From Candidatus Berkiella aquae (GTDB lineage Bacteria; Pseudomonadota; Gammaproteobacteria; Berkiellales; Berkiellaceae), in assembly GCF_001431295.2 (NCBI RefSeq), contig NZ_LKAJ02000003.1:38573-102572 (forward strand): a DNA stretch of 64,000 nucleotides. The letters are read 5' to 3'. The notes beneath the pieces are model-generated. The model was not told the origin of the DNA. It was given only the letters and a program-made list of their open reading frames with translations, and did no database searches. Each line of letters begins with the position of its first letter. The first letter of the stretch is position 1. The translations under genes and the position numbers were made by a program. Positions 47,249 to 55,873 of the stretch are shown here, piece by piece.

Positions 47249-49039
47249 TTATCCCCTCTCGTTCCCATTGAAATCATCTTGGTAACTTTGCCACAAATCT
47301 CGCACAGGTCCAGGATTATTCAATAGCACTGAAATTGGCCCGCTGGCTATAATTTGCCCTTGTTCAAGCATAATCACGCTATCAAAATTGGGCAATAAAT
47401 GTAAACGATGTAGCGAGATTATCATTGCTGACTCTGGGAAAGCATTAATCACACCCGATAGAATTTCTTTTTCAGTTGGTAAGTCAACACTCGAAGTAGG
47501 CTCGTCCATCAGTATTAAAGAACTAAGTCGAGCTGCAAATAGGCCGCGCGCTAATGCTAACCTTTGCTTTTGACCAACAGATAAATTAAGCCCCTTTTCA
47601 CGGATATCTGTTTCAAGGCCAGAGGGTAGTGATTTAAGAACCTTGGAAAAACCGGCAAGCTTTACTACTCTTTGAATCTCGTCTGCATCTGCAGGTAAGT
47701 CCATGGTAATATTAAAGGCTATTGTATTTTCAAATATTTCGGGGTCTTGAGGTATCAAAGTTGTTATAGTTTGCAATGGCTCAAGCGAATCAAATACGAC
47801 TTCATCAATTTTAAGCTGTATACTAGACGGCGTATAAAGACCACATAATAGGTTTAATAAAGTACTTTTACCGCCTCCGCTTGAACCAATGAGCGCAATT
47901 TTTTCTCCGCGCTTTATTTTAAAATCTATTTTATTGAAAATTTGGCCGCGTCCAACACCGACTGCATGATGAAATGCGAGATCATTAACCTCAATTGTAT
48001 GCCATTGTCTAGCAGTTGCGCTGCCTTGAGGTAGATGCGCTAAACGTTGAATATCATCAAGGATTGGCTGTACTCCTTTTACGTCCGTATCCATTCGAAC
48101 TATTTCACCCAAGTGCATACTTAAGTCTTGAAACACAGAGTTAATTTCCCATTGATAGCGAAAAATCATGACAACCAGACCTATCATGATTGCGCCTGTC
48201 GCATTTAGAGAATGGATCACATATCCAATTAGAAGTCCGGCTTGCACTATGGATAATAAAATCATCATAGCAAACCACTTTACTTCATTTAACACGACTT
48301 CTTTGTTAAAAAATGGCCAAATTGACATCATGCGTTGAAACAAGTTGCTGTGTGTAAGCTCACCCAAACGCAATGTTAATACCGTAGTCATGTTGCTTAT
48401 GTAATCAAAAAGTACTGCACCAACATGATTCTCGATTTCATTTTCAGTATCATATAGCGGTATTAATCTACGATCGAAAAATACAATCATTGTTAATACA
48501 AGAGCGCAACTAAACAAACTAATTAGTCCTATAGGTAATGATATCCATAGTAAAAATCCAATTGAAGTTAAAAACCGAACAATCGTTTCAATATAAATAA
48601 ATTGATCGCCTGCGAAGCGATAAAGTGATGCTGCGGAACGGTTTACTCGTGTAATAGTATTACCAGAATGGTGATCTTGGTGCCATTTAAGTGGTAAATG
48701 CGTCATATCTTCATAGAGCTTTAACTTAAAGGCCTGCTGTATTTTTAAAGCAATCTTTCGTTCTATAACTCGTGCGGGACCATGAAACAACCAAAACAGC
48801 AATAAGACACCAACACCAAAACAAAGCCAATAAATAACCTCATTAAGTCTATTTGGAGCAAAATTTTGCAGCACATCAATCGCACGACCAAAAGCGTAGG
48901 GGCTTAAGCTTAAGCTCACTTGAGCGAGAATAAAAGCTACATAATAACCAATTATCGCAAGTCGGAACGATGCACCATAATGCCAAACGGTCTGAATTAG
49001 GCTAATGTAAGGTATTTTAGATGATTTTTTAAAGTTCAT
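47249..49039 (-). CDS. ABC exporter (fused membrane and ATP-binding domains)
   Basis: 596 aa from ATG 49039 (GGAGA SD 6 bases upstream); an in-frame start at 49132 would lie within the leader hairpin. A six-helix type IV exporter membrane domain (about 1-310) is followed by an ATPase domain with Walker A IGSSGGGKSTLLNL, signature LSVGQKQRLALARG, Walker B LILMDEPTSSVD and H-loop ISLHRL. Half-transporter, probably a homodimer, exporting a small molecule, lipid or peptide. The cargo is not predictable. The unusual upstream leader suggests inducible expression. Confidence 0.88.
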   Translation of the reverse strand: MNFKKSSKIPYISLIQTVWHYGASFRLAIIGYYVAFILAQVSLSLSPYAFGRAIDVLQNFAPNRLNEVIYWLCFGVGVLLLFWLFHGPARVIERKIALKIQQAFKLKLYEDMTHLPLKWHQDHHSGNTITRVNRSAASLYRFAGDQFIYIETIVRFLTSIGFLLWISLPIGLISLFSCALVLTMIVFFDRRLIPLYDTENEIENHVGAVLFDYISNMTTVLTLRLGELTHSNLFQRMMSIWPFFNKEVVLNEVKWFAMMILLSIVQAGLLIGYVIHSLNATGAIMIGLVVMIFRYQWEINSVFQDLSMHLGEIVRMDTDVKGVQPILDDIQRLAHLPQGSATARQWHTIEVNDLAFHHAVGVGRGQIFNKIDFKIKRGEKIALIGSSGGGKSTLLNLLCGLYTPSSIQLKIDEVVFDSLEPLQTITTLIPQDPEIFENTIAFNITMDLPADADEIQRVVKLAGFSKVLKSLPSGLETDIREKGLNLSVGQKQRLALARGLFAARLSSLILMDEPTSSVDLPTEKEILSGVINAFPESAMIISLHRLHLLPNFDSVIMLEQGQIIASGPISVLLNNPGPVRDLWQSYQDDFNGNERG

Positions 49040-49054
49040 ATCAAATCTCCAAAT

Positions 49055-49108
49055 AAAAAAACCGAGCCTAGATTTATGATTAGTAATCACACAAGTGCTC
49101 GGTTTTTT
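49055..49108 (-). terminator. Intrinsic terminator/attenuator in the ABC exporter leader
   Basis: Perfect 12-bp inverted repeat: arms 49097-49108 (AAAAAACCGAGC read on minus) and 49056-49067 (GCTCGGTTTTTT), ending in a run of seven T on the minus strand. The 29-base loop holds its own 6-bp stem (49077-49089). It lies only 16 bases upstream of the exporter ATG and after the leader peptide, so full transcription of the exporter must pass it. This is a classic attenuator position. Confidence 0.7.
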
Positions 49109-49159
49109 AAGAAATCTGATAACTATCAGCAAAAGCTATACACGACCTGTGCGAAAACT

Positions 49160-49183
49160 TTAGTGGCTGATAATTAAAAACAT
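49160..49183 (-). CDS. Seven-codon leader peptide of the ABC exporter
   Basis: The minus strand has AAGGAG (49196-49191), a 7-base gap, then ATG TTT TTA ATT ATC AGC CAC TAA, giving MFLIISH. The codons for Ile-Ser include TATCAGC, which is complementary to GCTGATA at 49130-49124. GCTGATA in turn can pair with TATCAG at 49121-49116. Ribosome position on this peptide could therefore decide which stem forms. It is too short for gene finders, but the SD is among the best in the region. Confidence 0.55.
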   Translation of the reverse strand: MFLIISH

Positions 49184-49263
49184 GTATGAACTCCTTGGAG
49201 AGTTGCTGTTGAAATGATTTTTAGCGATATTAGCAATAAAATTGCTTATTGACCAGTATTATA
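49160..49263 (-). promoter_or_regulatory. Promoter and structured 5' leader of the ABC exporter
   Basis: A consensus -10 TATAAT lies at 49263-49258 on minus; a -35 match is weak, hinting at an activator. The RNA would start near 49250. It carries an AGCAAT/ATTGCT hairpin, then the leader SD and peptide, competing TATCAG/CTGATA segments and the terminator, in all about 210 bases before the exporter gene. Confidence 0.5.
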
Positions 49264-49365
49264 ATGTATTTGATTGATAATCCTTGTATTTAAGCTGACA
49301 AATGGTTATAAAGCGGCCCCCCTATAACACAGCTCAGAATCTGTTATTGAGTCGAAATGCTAAGA

Positions 49366-49779
49366 TTAAACATCTTTTCTCAAAAAGATCCGATCATAAC
49401 CTAATAGATACCCTGGAATTATCCCAATCTCATTAAATCCATGTTTTTGATAGAATTCTTGGGCTTGAAACGCATAAGTGTCAACAAAGATCTTTGGAAT
49501 CCCTTTATCTAAAGCTACTCTATCAATCATGGAAATAATTTTGGTCCCTATTCCTCTTTTACGATAACTTTCATTGAGCCATAAAACATCAATGTAAAGA
49601 GCATCGCTGTGTTCCCAAACAAGCGCTCCGCCCACAATCTGGTTATTTTCTTTAGCATATACATTAAAATGAGTTGCCTTTTCCTTTATCACTTCTCTGT
49701 TGAAATTAACGATACCTTCTCGCAATACCTTGTCATCTTCTGGCTTCGGGGCTTGATCAATAGTGTATACAATATCCAT
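49366..49779 (-). CDS. GNAT-family N-acetyltransferase
   Basis: 137 aa with motif A LNESYRKRGIGTKIISMID and motif B FYQKHGFNEIGIIPGY. It shares its layout and C-terminal motif (AQEFYQKHGF, then a GI-turn, then a YDRIFLRK end) with the genes at 52261 and 52709, so the three are likely paralogues. The start overlaps the preceding phosphotransferase stop by one base (TAATG). Confidence 0.85.
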   Translation of the reverse strand: MDIVYTIDQAPKPEDDKVLREGIVNFNREVIKEKATHFNVYAKENNQIVGGALVWEHSDALYIDVLWLNESYRKRGIGTKIISMIDRVALDKGIPKIFVDTYAFQAQEFYQKHGFNEIGIIPGYLLGYDRIFLRKDV

Positions 49780-50675
49780 TATTTCTCCAGAACATGATCT
49801 GCAATTATTTCATCAATAATCCGCAGCGGTTCTGCAGCTTCAGCTGCGTTTGAATCAGTTATCCCAGCTGCAACAATCAAACCTTTCCATAAGGTCCAAG
49901 CCCGACCACGAGCCCATGTGTTAACATCAAGTTGTAGCTTCTTGCGAAAAACTTCGCGACTTTCACCTTTAAAAAAAGTCCAAGCAATGGCAAGATCGCA
50001 GGCAGGATCACCAACGCCTAATTGACCGAAATCAATTACAGCGCTCAAACGCCCCTTCTTCACCAATAAGTTACCAACGCTAACGTCACCGTGGATCCAC
50101 ACTGGCATTCCCTGCCAGCTTGTTTCAATAGCGCTTTCCCAAATTTCAGTTGCCAAACCAACATCGATTTTGCCTTTCAAGACATTTATAGCCTGTTTGG
50201 TCTCGGCATCATAGGTCGACAGATCCCCGCCGCGATAAAAATTATGTGGCCCAGGCTTTGGTCCATTTGTTGAATCAATAGCATGTAACGCAAGAAGAAA
50301 ACCTGCAAGCGTAGCTGCAAACTTGGTTATATCGTCTATTTGGCCTTTTGAGGCCGATTCTCCCTCAATCCAGCGATAGATAGACCATTTCCATGGGTAA
50401 CCCTCCCCAGGCTCACCCATCGCTAAAGGGCTCGGGATCTCCAAAGGTAGTAATGGAGCCAATTTTGGTAACCAATATTGTTCCTTTTCAACCTGGAAGG
50501 CATACTCTTCATCGCTCGGCATACGAATTAGCATTTCCGAGCCCAGATGAAAGGTTCGGTTATCCCATCCACTTTTCGCTACGGGCTGAATTAGCAAGTC
50601 CTTCCATTGCGGAAATTGCGATGTCACAAGTCGATGTACGAGATTAGTATCTATGTTTATCTGAATATTATTCAT
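49779..50675 (-). CDS. Aminoglycoside-phosphotransferase-like kinase (298 aa)
   Basis: Protein-kinase-like fold of the APH family. Nucleotide-binding Lys region WDNRTFHLGSEMLIRMPS; catalytic loop WIHGDVSVGNLLV with Asp and Asn; metal-binding VIDFGQLGVGDPACD. This resembles chromosomal phosphotransferases that act on aminoglycosides, macrolides or other small molecules. The catalytic residues are intact, but the substrate cannot be told. Overlaps both neighbours by one base. Confidence 0.82.
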   Translation of the reverse strand: MNNIQINIDTNLVHRLVTSQFPQWKDLLIQPVAKSGWDNRTFHLGSEMLIRMPSDEEYAFQVEKEQYWLPKLAPLLPLEIPSPLAMGEPGEGYPWKWSIYRWIEGESASKGQIDDITKFAATLAGFLLALHAIDSTNGPKPGPHNFYRGGDLSTYDAETKQAINVLKGKIDVGLATEIWESAIETSWQGMPVWIHGDVSVGNLLVKKGRLSAVIDFGQLGVGDPACDLAIAWTFFKGESREVFRKKLQLDVNTWARGRAWTLWKGLIVAAGITDSNAAEAAEPLRIIDEIIADHVLEK

Positions 50676-51676
50676 TAAAGTCCATTAATTACATTGATGA
50701 GCTCATGTTTAACTTTATAAATATTTAAAATGGTGGGAAGCACTTGGTGTACTTGCGCTTCACCTAGTTTTTTCTCTTCAAAATTTTGCGGTTCAATTAC
50801 CCTTTTAATATTGTACACCATCCAATTGATCCAATTCCCCAAAACACCCCAAAAAGCTGCGTCAATATATCTCATGTCTATGATGCCGCCAGCTTCCTTA
50901 TATGCATATATCATGCTACAAAATAGTTCTTTATTAAACCCCGTTGTAATGCCAGACCAGTCTAATGCGGCATTAATAATTTCATAGGTTGGATTAAGTT
51001 TTCGAGCGGATTCCCAGTCAATAAGCAAAGGCTGATTTTCATCCGTCCACATAACATTTTTTTGATCGAGATCACCATGGCTAATGACGATGTTGCCTCT
51101 GAGAATATCAATAGCATTGATATAATTTTCATTTATATCTAATAAAATATCTATATTTTTTAGAAGTTCAGTTGAAAAAACGACATCGTTTCTTTTAGCT
51201 TCGTCAACCAGTTCAATTAATGATTGTTTACTATGAATATCAAACTCAGGCTCTTCTAACTCAGCCAAATTTAGATTAATATGATGAATCATTGCTAAAA
51301 TTCGAGCAATTTCTAAAGCCCGTTTTTGATTTATAGCATCCTTGTCGAGTACTTTGGCATTACCCCAGGAATAAGTTAAATAACCTGTATTATCAACAAT
51401 AAAAAGATACTTTTCATTCTTGCTTATAGCATAAATGGCTGGGATCCCCTTATTTGCAAATTGATTAGCAATACGCTCCGTTAGCTCATAATTACGAATA
51501 ATTTTCTCATCTTTCAAATTAATATTCTTAGACAATTGCTTCACAGCATAAGAACCATTTGATGTATCAATACGCCACATGATATGCAGTAATCCGCCAT
51601 GAACTCTTAGAGGTTCATGAACAAGCTGGCCAAGATTAAAATGCTCTAGTAGCTTTAGGAGGTGCGCTTGGTTCAT
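50675..51676 (-). CDS. Phosphotransferase/choline-kinase-like protein (333 aa)
   Basis: APH-fold kinase: N-lobe with GSYAVKQLSKN (ATP-binding Lys), catalytic loop VISHGDLDQKNVMW, metal Asp in LLIDWESARKLNP. The DWESA form of the DFG-equivalent is common in homoserine/choline kinase-like members. Follows the P-loop kinase gene by 21 bases and overlaps the next APH gene by one. Confidence 0.8.
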   Translation of the reverse strand: MNQAHLLKLLEHFNLGQLVHEPLRVHGGLLHIMWRIDTSNGSYAVKQLSKNINLKDEKIIRNYELTERIANQFANKGIPAIYAISKNEKYLFIVDNTGYLTYSWGNAKVLDKDAINQKRALEIARILAMIHHINLNLAELEEPEFDIHSKQSLIELVDEAKRNDVVFSTELLKNIDILLDINENYINAIDILRGNIVISHGDLDQKNVMWTDENQPLLIDWESARKLNPTYEIINAALDWSGITTGFNKELFCSMIYAYKEAGGIIDMRYIDAAFWGVLGNWINWMVYNIKRVIEPQNFEEKKLGEAQVHQVLPTILNIYKVKHELINVINGL

Positions 51677-51697
51677 GTAAATTACTCAATATTTTTC

Positions 51698-52264
51698 TTA
51701 TAACTCGTTCAATTTTTTCAATATAATATCGCTAGCCTGCTTTGCCGTTAAATGTGTGACGTCTAATGTAAGCGTATTTTGATGTTCTGGTGTCAAAACC
51801 TTAGACTTGATAAATTGCTGCCGCACTGCATCAGCATCAATCATTTTATGATTTATCTTTCGTTCATCAGATATCACCCTTTTGCATAACTCATCTACTT
51901 CACATATAAGTCTAACAGGCAAATATTTACTACCTCTTTTGGCCGCAACGTTCTCTACTTTTCGATAAATCAACATGTCTGTTTCATTTCCTTCAATCAG
52001 CTCATTTGTAAAAATAAAGCTGTAATCTGCCGGCGATATGTTGGTTATGGTGTCAAATACAACATCTCTAATTATCGCTATGTTCTTCCAAACTTCAGAG
52101 GGCAAAGGCGTTTTACCATCGGCATGAATAAGGCTTAAAACCGGATTATTACTTAAGTGATTTGAAACTAATTTCATATTGGTTTGCGCAATAATTTCTT
52201 TAGCAATTGTCAGCTTCCCAGTGCCCGCAAAGCCAATTAAATATATTATTGTGTTATTAATCAT
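51698..52264 (-). CDS. P-loop ATPase/kinase-like protein (188 aa)
   Basis: Walker A IGFAGTGKLTIA at the N-terminus of a shikimate-kinase-like fold, followed by a putative substrate region (FIFTNELIEG) and a lid-type region (VISDERKINHKMID). The Lys in GTGKLT is present but the usual Ser/Thr is shifted to Leu-Thr, a small deviation. Cytoplasmic; substrate unknown. Its start overlaps the preceding GNAT stop by 4 bases. Confidence 0.72.
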   Translation of the reverse strand: MINNTIIYLIGFAGTGKLTIAKEIIAQTNMKLVSNHLSNNPVLSLIHADGKTPLPSEVWKNIAIIRDVVFDTITNISPADYSFIFTNELIEGNETDMLIYRKVENVAAKRGSKYLPVRLICEVDELCKRVISDERKINHKMIDADAVRQQFIKSKVLTPEHQNTLTLDVTHLTAKQASDIILKKLNEL

Positions 52265-52701
52265 ATTAAATGCTTTTTAAAGTAATATTGTTTAAACTTT
52301 GCTGGACAATCGTCCATAACGCCATAAATCTCATATCCATGCCGCAAATAAAAATCTTTCACATTATCAAATTCAAATGCATGCATTTGAGAAAGTTTGG
52401 CACCTTTTTTCCTAGCTTCTTCTTCCACTTTCGATAACAATATGCTACCAAACCCCTTTCCTCTGTATTCTTCTTTGACGTAAAGCACATTGACGTAAAG
52501 AAATTCTCCAAAATAGAAGCAGCAATTAATACCTGCAATAATTCCGTCATTATCTTTAACGTAAAAGTTCAAGGATGTTTCAGGTTCACCGGAAAAAGCG
52601 AGCAGCGATCTATTATAGTTGTTAATTTGAGATTCTACCCAGTCAATTTCATCTTTTGTACTTTCGATAATTTTGTAGTCTTGTGAAGCTAAATTCGCCA
52701 C
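52261..52701 (-). CDS. GNAT-family N-acetyltransferase (tandem paralogue 1)
   Basis: 146 aa with motif A VKEEYRGKGFGSILLSKVEEEA and motif B DFYLRHGYEIYGVMDDCP. The C-terminus KFKQYYFKKHLI matches the neighbouring 52709 protein (GHKRYFLKKKL). The two are tandem paralogues separated by 7 bases, with the same YNxSL/YN-type N-terminal region. Substrate unknown. Confidence 0.85.
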   Translation of the reverse strand: MANLASQDYKIIESTKDEIDWVESQINNYNRSLLAFSGEPETSLNFYVKDNDGIIAGINCCFYFGEFLYVNVLYVKEEYRGKGFGSILLSKVEEEARKKGAKLSQMHAFEFDNVKDFYLRHGYEIYGVMDDCPAKFKQYYFKKHLI

Positions 52702-52708
52702 TATTTTC

Positions 52709-53134
52709 CTAATCCTTTAGTTTCTTTTTTAAAAAATACCGTTTATGCCCTTCTGGACAATCATCAAGAATACCGAAGATATCAAACCCATGCTTGAGAT
52801 AAAATTCCTTTGCTTGGAAGTCAAAGGTATCGGTATGAGCTAATTTAGCACCTAATGCTTTGGCCTCTGATTCCACTTTATTTATTAAAAAAGATCCTAA
52901 CTGTTGGTGCCGGTAATCTTTTTCAACAAACAAAATCGCAATATATAACAGATTCCACATATACATATCCGCATTGATACCTGCGATGATTTTGCCATTA
53001 TCTTTAAGGCAATAATTCAGCGGCACAACAAGAGGTTGTTGTGTGGTAGGAACTTGTTCAGCATTATAGTCACCTAATCGATTATCAAGGTATTCTTGCT
53101 CTTCTTTAGTGCTCTGTGCACATTCATAGTCCAT
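52709..53134 (-). CDS. GNAT-family N-acetyltransferase (tandem paralogue 2)
   Basis: 141 aa; motif A VEKDYRHQQLGSFLINKVESEA (Gln-Gln-Leu in place of the usual RGxG, so acetyl-CoA pyrophosphate binding may be altered) and motif B EFYLKHGFDIFGILDDCPEG. Clearly related to the next gene downstream and to 49366. Starts 7 bases after the transglutaminase-like gene. Confidence 0.83.
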   Translation of the reverse strand: MDYECAQSTKEEQEYLDNRLGDYNAEQVPTTQQPLVVPLNYCLKDNGKIIAGINADMYMWNLLYIAILFVEKDYRHQQLGSFLINKVESEAKALGAKLAHTDTFDFQAKEFYLKHGFDIFGILDDCPEGHKRYFLKKKLKD

Positions 53135-53141
53135 AATTTTC

Positions 53142-53708
53142 TCATTTTAAGTAGTGATCAGCCGCCGCTTTAATACAAGCTTCTCGAATTTTCCATAGCT
53201 GATCTAAATCTTGCACTGGATAGCTTGGATTGTTTTTAAGCCAAGTCTTGAGCTTTCCCTTATGATTTAATGGCTTTTGATATAATTCAAACGGTGAAAT
53301 TTCTTGCTCATCAAAAATATCAAAGCCCAATTCCGTTTTTATTGATTCTGGGAATGTGACATCTAAAATTTGCTCCCGATATTTTAAATAGCAATGTCCT
53401 TCTAAAATAAAAGGTAAACCATGATCGTCTAAGGTGTTACCTATTGCAGGTGTGTTTTGCTTATTCATGTGATAATAACCAAACATCAGTTTAACAGGCA
53501 ATTCATTATCCTGAGCAAGCGCAGCTAAAAACGCATGTTTGGTGCTGCATGTGCCCCTCTTTTCTTCAAGCACGCAGGTGATCGTTGAGCTTTGATTTCG
53601 ACCATATGGCAATTGGTTAACAAAGTCTAAAGCACCCTGGTAAGTGGTGACTCCATACCTTTTTATTTTTTGGCCAATTTCAGTATCACCAAGCTTTAAA
53701 TCATACAC
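53142..53708 (-). CDS. Transglutaminase-like domain protein
   Basis: 188 aa with a likely papain/transglutaminase-like core: Cys in KRGTCSTKHAFLAALA (the Cys starts a helix, as in the catalytic helix of the family), His in LEGHCYLKYREQ and Asp in ILDVTFPES. The order Cys, His, Asp fits. Cytoplasmic, without a signal. Substrate unknown; it may act on peptides or as an amide-forming enzyme. Confidence 0.65.
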   Translation of the reverse strand: MYDLKLGDTEIGQKIKRYGVTTYQGALDFVNQLPYGRNQSSTITCVLEEKRGTCSTKHAFLAALAQDNELPVKLMFGYYHMNKQNTPAIGNTLDDHGLPFILEGHCYLKYREQILDVTFPESIKTELGFDIFDEQEISPFELYQKPLNHKGKLKTWLKNNPSYPVQDLDQLWKIREACIKAAADHYLK

Positions 53709-53719
53709 AAAATTTACCC

Positions 53720-54085
53720 TTAAGCTTTTTTAAGCTGATGTAGCGTTAATGCATTGCCTTCGGAATCGATAATCACTGCCATTCGACATACCGGTGATGC
53801 AAAAACATCTAGTTTGAATTTAACATCTTCGTTTTTTAGCCGAGCGACTAATCCATCCAGATCTTCTACTTCAAAAGCAATACTACCGCCTGCATTATGG
53901 CTTGGGCTCACGCCTTGCGCCAACGTGGTAATCGCAAAACAGCCCCCACCTGGCAAATCATATTCAATCCATGCGCCATTTGCTGATACTTTGCTTAAAG
54001 TAAGACCAAGCGTCTTTTCATAAAAGGTTCTGGCCCGATCGATGTTTTCAACGGGATACATTGTAAAAGCGACCTTTTTAAACAT
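53720..54085 (-). CDS. VOC-family (glyoxalase/bleomycin-resistance fold) protein
   Basis: 121 aa with the paired beta-alpha-beta-beta-beta units of vicinal-oxygen-chelate proteins: VAFTMYPVENIDRARTFYEKTLGL at the start and SIAFEVEDLDGLVARLKN in the second half. The end reads VIIDSEGNALTLHQLK. Such proteins include metal-dependent enzymes and drug-binding resistance proteins. Metal ligands were not assigned. Confidence 0.82.
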   Translation of the reverse strand: MFKKVAFTMYPVENIDRARTFYEKTLGLTLSKVSANGAWIEYDLPGGGCFAITTLAQGVSPSHNAGGSIAFEVEDLDGLVARLKNEDVKFKLDVFASPVCRMAVIIDSEGNALTLHQLKKA

Positions 54086-54103
54086 GTTATATATTCCTTA
54101 TGG

Positions 54104-54508
54104 TTATATTCTTAATACTGATGTAGGATGCTTTAACAATTGCCCATCACAAATCACTTTAGCACCGCATTTTTCATAGAAGTGATTGAGATTCGGATTC
54201 AATGTGTCCAGCACTACCATACTTGCACCTTGGCTTTCACTTATTTTCTTGGCCGATTCAATAATGCGTTTTCCAATCCCAAGTCCTCTAAAGCTCTCCT
54301 CAAGGTAAACATACATCAATTCTTTAGCATTTATTTTCGGGTTAAACGAGTGATAATCAAATAAGGCAAACATTCCTATTAATTGTGGCGGCTTTCCATA
54401 GGTAATTACATAAAAATGATCTTGAATGGCGGCAATTGCATCCTTCCTATACTCCAAACCTGGGAATCCTCTGATATAGCCCCACTTGTCTTCTACCCAC
54501 TTAGCCAT
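54104..54508 (-). CDS. GNAT-family N-acetyltransferase
   Basis: 134 aa with motif A VYLEESFRGLGIGKRIIESA and a C-terminal FYEKCGAKVICDG. The N-terminal half is short, with an acceptor region GFPGLEYRKDAIAA. Possibly the downstream part of an older, longer gene, since most GNATs here are 137-146 aa, but no frameshift is evident. A 104-base gap separates it from the DUF6933-like gene. Confidence 0.78.
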   Translation of the reverse strand: MAKWVEDKWGYIRGFPGLEYRKDAIAAIQDHFYVITYGKPPQLIGMFALFDYHSFNPKINAKELMYVYLEESFRGLGIGKRIIESAKKISESQGASMVVLDTLNPNLNHFYEKCGAKVICDGQLLKHPTSVLRI

Positions 54509-54612
54509 TTGTTCTAACCATTTTGGATTTTTTGTATCAGAAAATGGCTGTATTTTTAAATTGCCAGTGAATCAATTCGATGATGCATAGAAAAACATAA
54601 TTTGTTTTGCCC

Positions 54613-55176
54613 TTACTTCACTTTTTTGGGGAACATAATAACATTAGAAGCATCATAAGGTGATTTGACACTCCTTCTTAAAAAGTCCAGCATCAAATCA
54701 ATAGGTCTGTTATATCCACCTTTTGAATCACCGGCTAGTGTATTATTTAATTGAACCATCATCGCATCCCAATCAATTTTATCAAAAGGTACTTTATACG
54801 TATAACCTTCTATAAAAACCTTAAAATCGTTCATATGCCCCAAAACACTACGATCTTTTGTTTTGCAGTATAGGGTATCTTTAACAAAAATCGCCTCTAT
54901 TTGTTCTTGATATTGAGGAAATTTATTATCAAAAATAAATTTAATTAATTTATCTTTTATTGCTAATGCTACTTTACTCGCACCACCAACATGGCTATAA
55001 GGAATCAAAAAGGATAGCAAAGTATTTGCATGGGTAATAAATGCAACCTTTTTTCGATCGATACGGATAACATCAATAAACCAATCGTCCAAAAAAGATA
55101 AATTGCTTGATGGCTCCTCAAGGGTTTTGATCTTTAAATCTTTGGAAAATTTCTGAGTTATCCTAAATTGTGGCAT
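54613..55176 (-). CDS. DUF6933-like protein
   Basis: 187 aa from ATG 55176, one base after the cyclase stop; an in-frame TTG at 55191 is less likely. The sequence has a recognisable pattern (FRITQKFSKDLKI, DDWFIDVIRIDRKKVAFITH, TLLSFLIPY), which I associate with DUF6933. No catalytic motif. Coupled to the cyclase gene upstream. Role unknown; the domain name is from memory. Confidence 0.6.
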   Translation of the reverse strand: MPQFRITQKFSKDLKIKTLEEPSSNLSFLDDWFIDVIRIDRKKVAFITHANTLLSFLIPYSHVGGASKVALAIKDKLIKFIFDNKFPQYQEQIEAIFVKDTLYCKTKDRSVLGHMNDFKVFIEGYTYKVPFDKIDWDAMMVQLNNTLAGDSKGGYNRPIDLMLDFLRRSVKSPYDASNVIMFPKKVK

Positions 55177-55177
55177 T

Positions 55178-55873
55178 TTATACAATTCCAATTAATCTCA
55201 TCGGTGCTTCCGTGCCATCTTTAATCTTCATTGGCAAACACAAACTATAGCTTCCTTTTGGCGGCAAACTCGCTGCATTTGCAACATTTTCGACTATATA
55301 TTTATTTGCACCAAGAACTGCTTTATGCACAGGATAGCCATTTTTGGGATTGTCAGGTGAAAGTGTATCGATGCCAAGGCCAGCGATTTTCCGCTCATTT
55401 AATAAGAACTGTGCCGCTTCAAAAGAAATACTTGGGAACAATAAACTATTTCTATATTTTTCTGGTTGCTGCCAATATCTGTCCCACCCTGTATAAAAGA
55501 TGACAAAGCTCCCATCTTCAATTAATCCGTACTTATCCTCGAAAGCTTTTACATCCGCAAGAGATACAATATACGTTTCATGTGCCTCTTTTGAAACATC
55601 AATTACCGCACATGGCGCAATAAGTTCATTCACTTCGAGATCAGAAATGGTTCTTCCACCGACAATGCAATGTGCAGGAGCGTCAATATGGGTTCCCATC
55701 CCCTCATTCATTTGGATTTTATGGGTACGAAATTGATACAAACTCTCAGGTTCATAATCATGATGTAGTTGATGCTCAAAACCGCAGCCGCCATCCCAGC
55801 TAGGGATCTCAGGACTTAAGGAATGCGTTAAGTCTATCAACTTAAATGGGATCTGCTTTAATGCAATAGACAC
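55178..55873 (-). CDS. Cyclase family protein (KynB/kynurenine-formamidase-like)
   Basis: 231 aa with the cyclase/KynB metal-site motif GMGTHIDAPAHC (HxDxPxH) and a nearby conserved region (SLSPEIPSWDGG). Further motifs: IFYTGWDRYW and GLGIDTLSPD. Members hydrolyse N-formylkynurenine or cyclic amides using divalent metal. No other kynurenine genes are nearby, so the substrate stays open. It is the first gene of the minus-strand array, ending one base before the DUF6933-like gene. Confidence 0.82.
   Translation of the reverse strand: MSIALKQIPFKLIDLTHSLSPEIPSWDGGCGFEHQLHHDYEPESLYQFRTHKIQMNEGMGTHIDAPAHCIVGGRTISDLEVNELIAPCAVIDVSKEAHETYIVSLADVKAFEDKYGLIEDGSFVIFYTGWDRYWQQPEKYRNSLLFPSISFEAAQFLLNERKIAGLGIDTLSPDNPKNGYPVHKAVLGANKYIVENVANAASLPPKGSYSLCLPMKIKDGTEAPMRLIGIV

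Noticed and set aside
45457..55873. Integron-like cassette array
   Set aside because: Gene content looks cassette-like, but I see no repeated attC-type elements between genes and many genes overlap, which cassettes do not.
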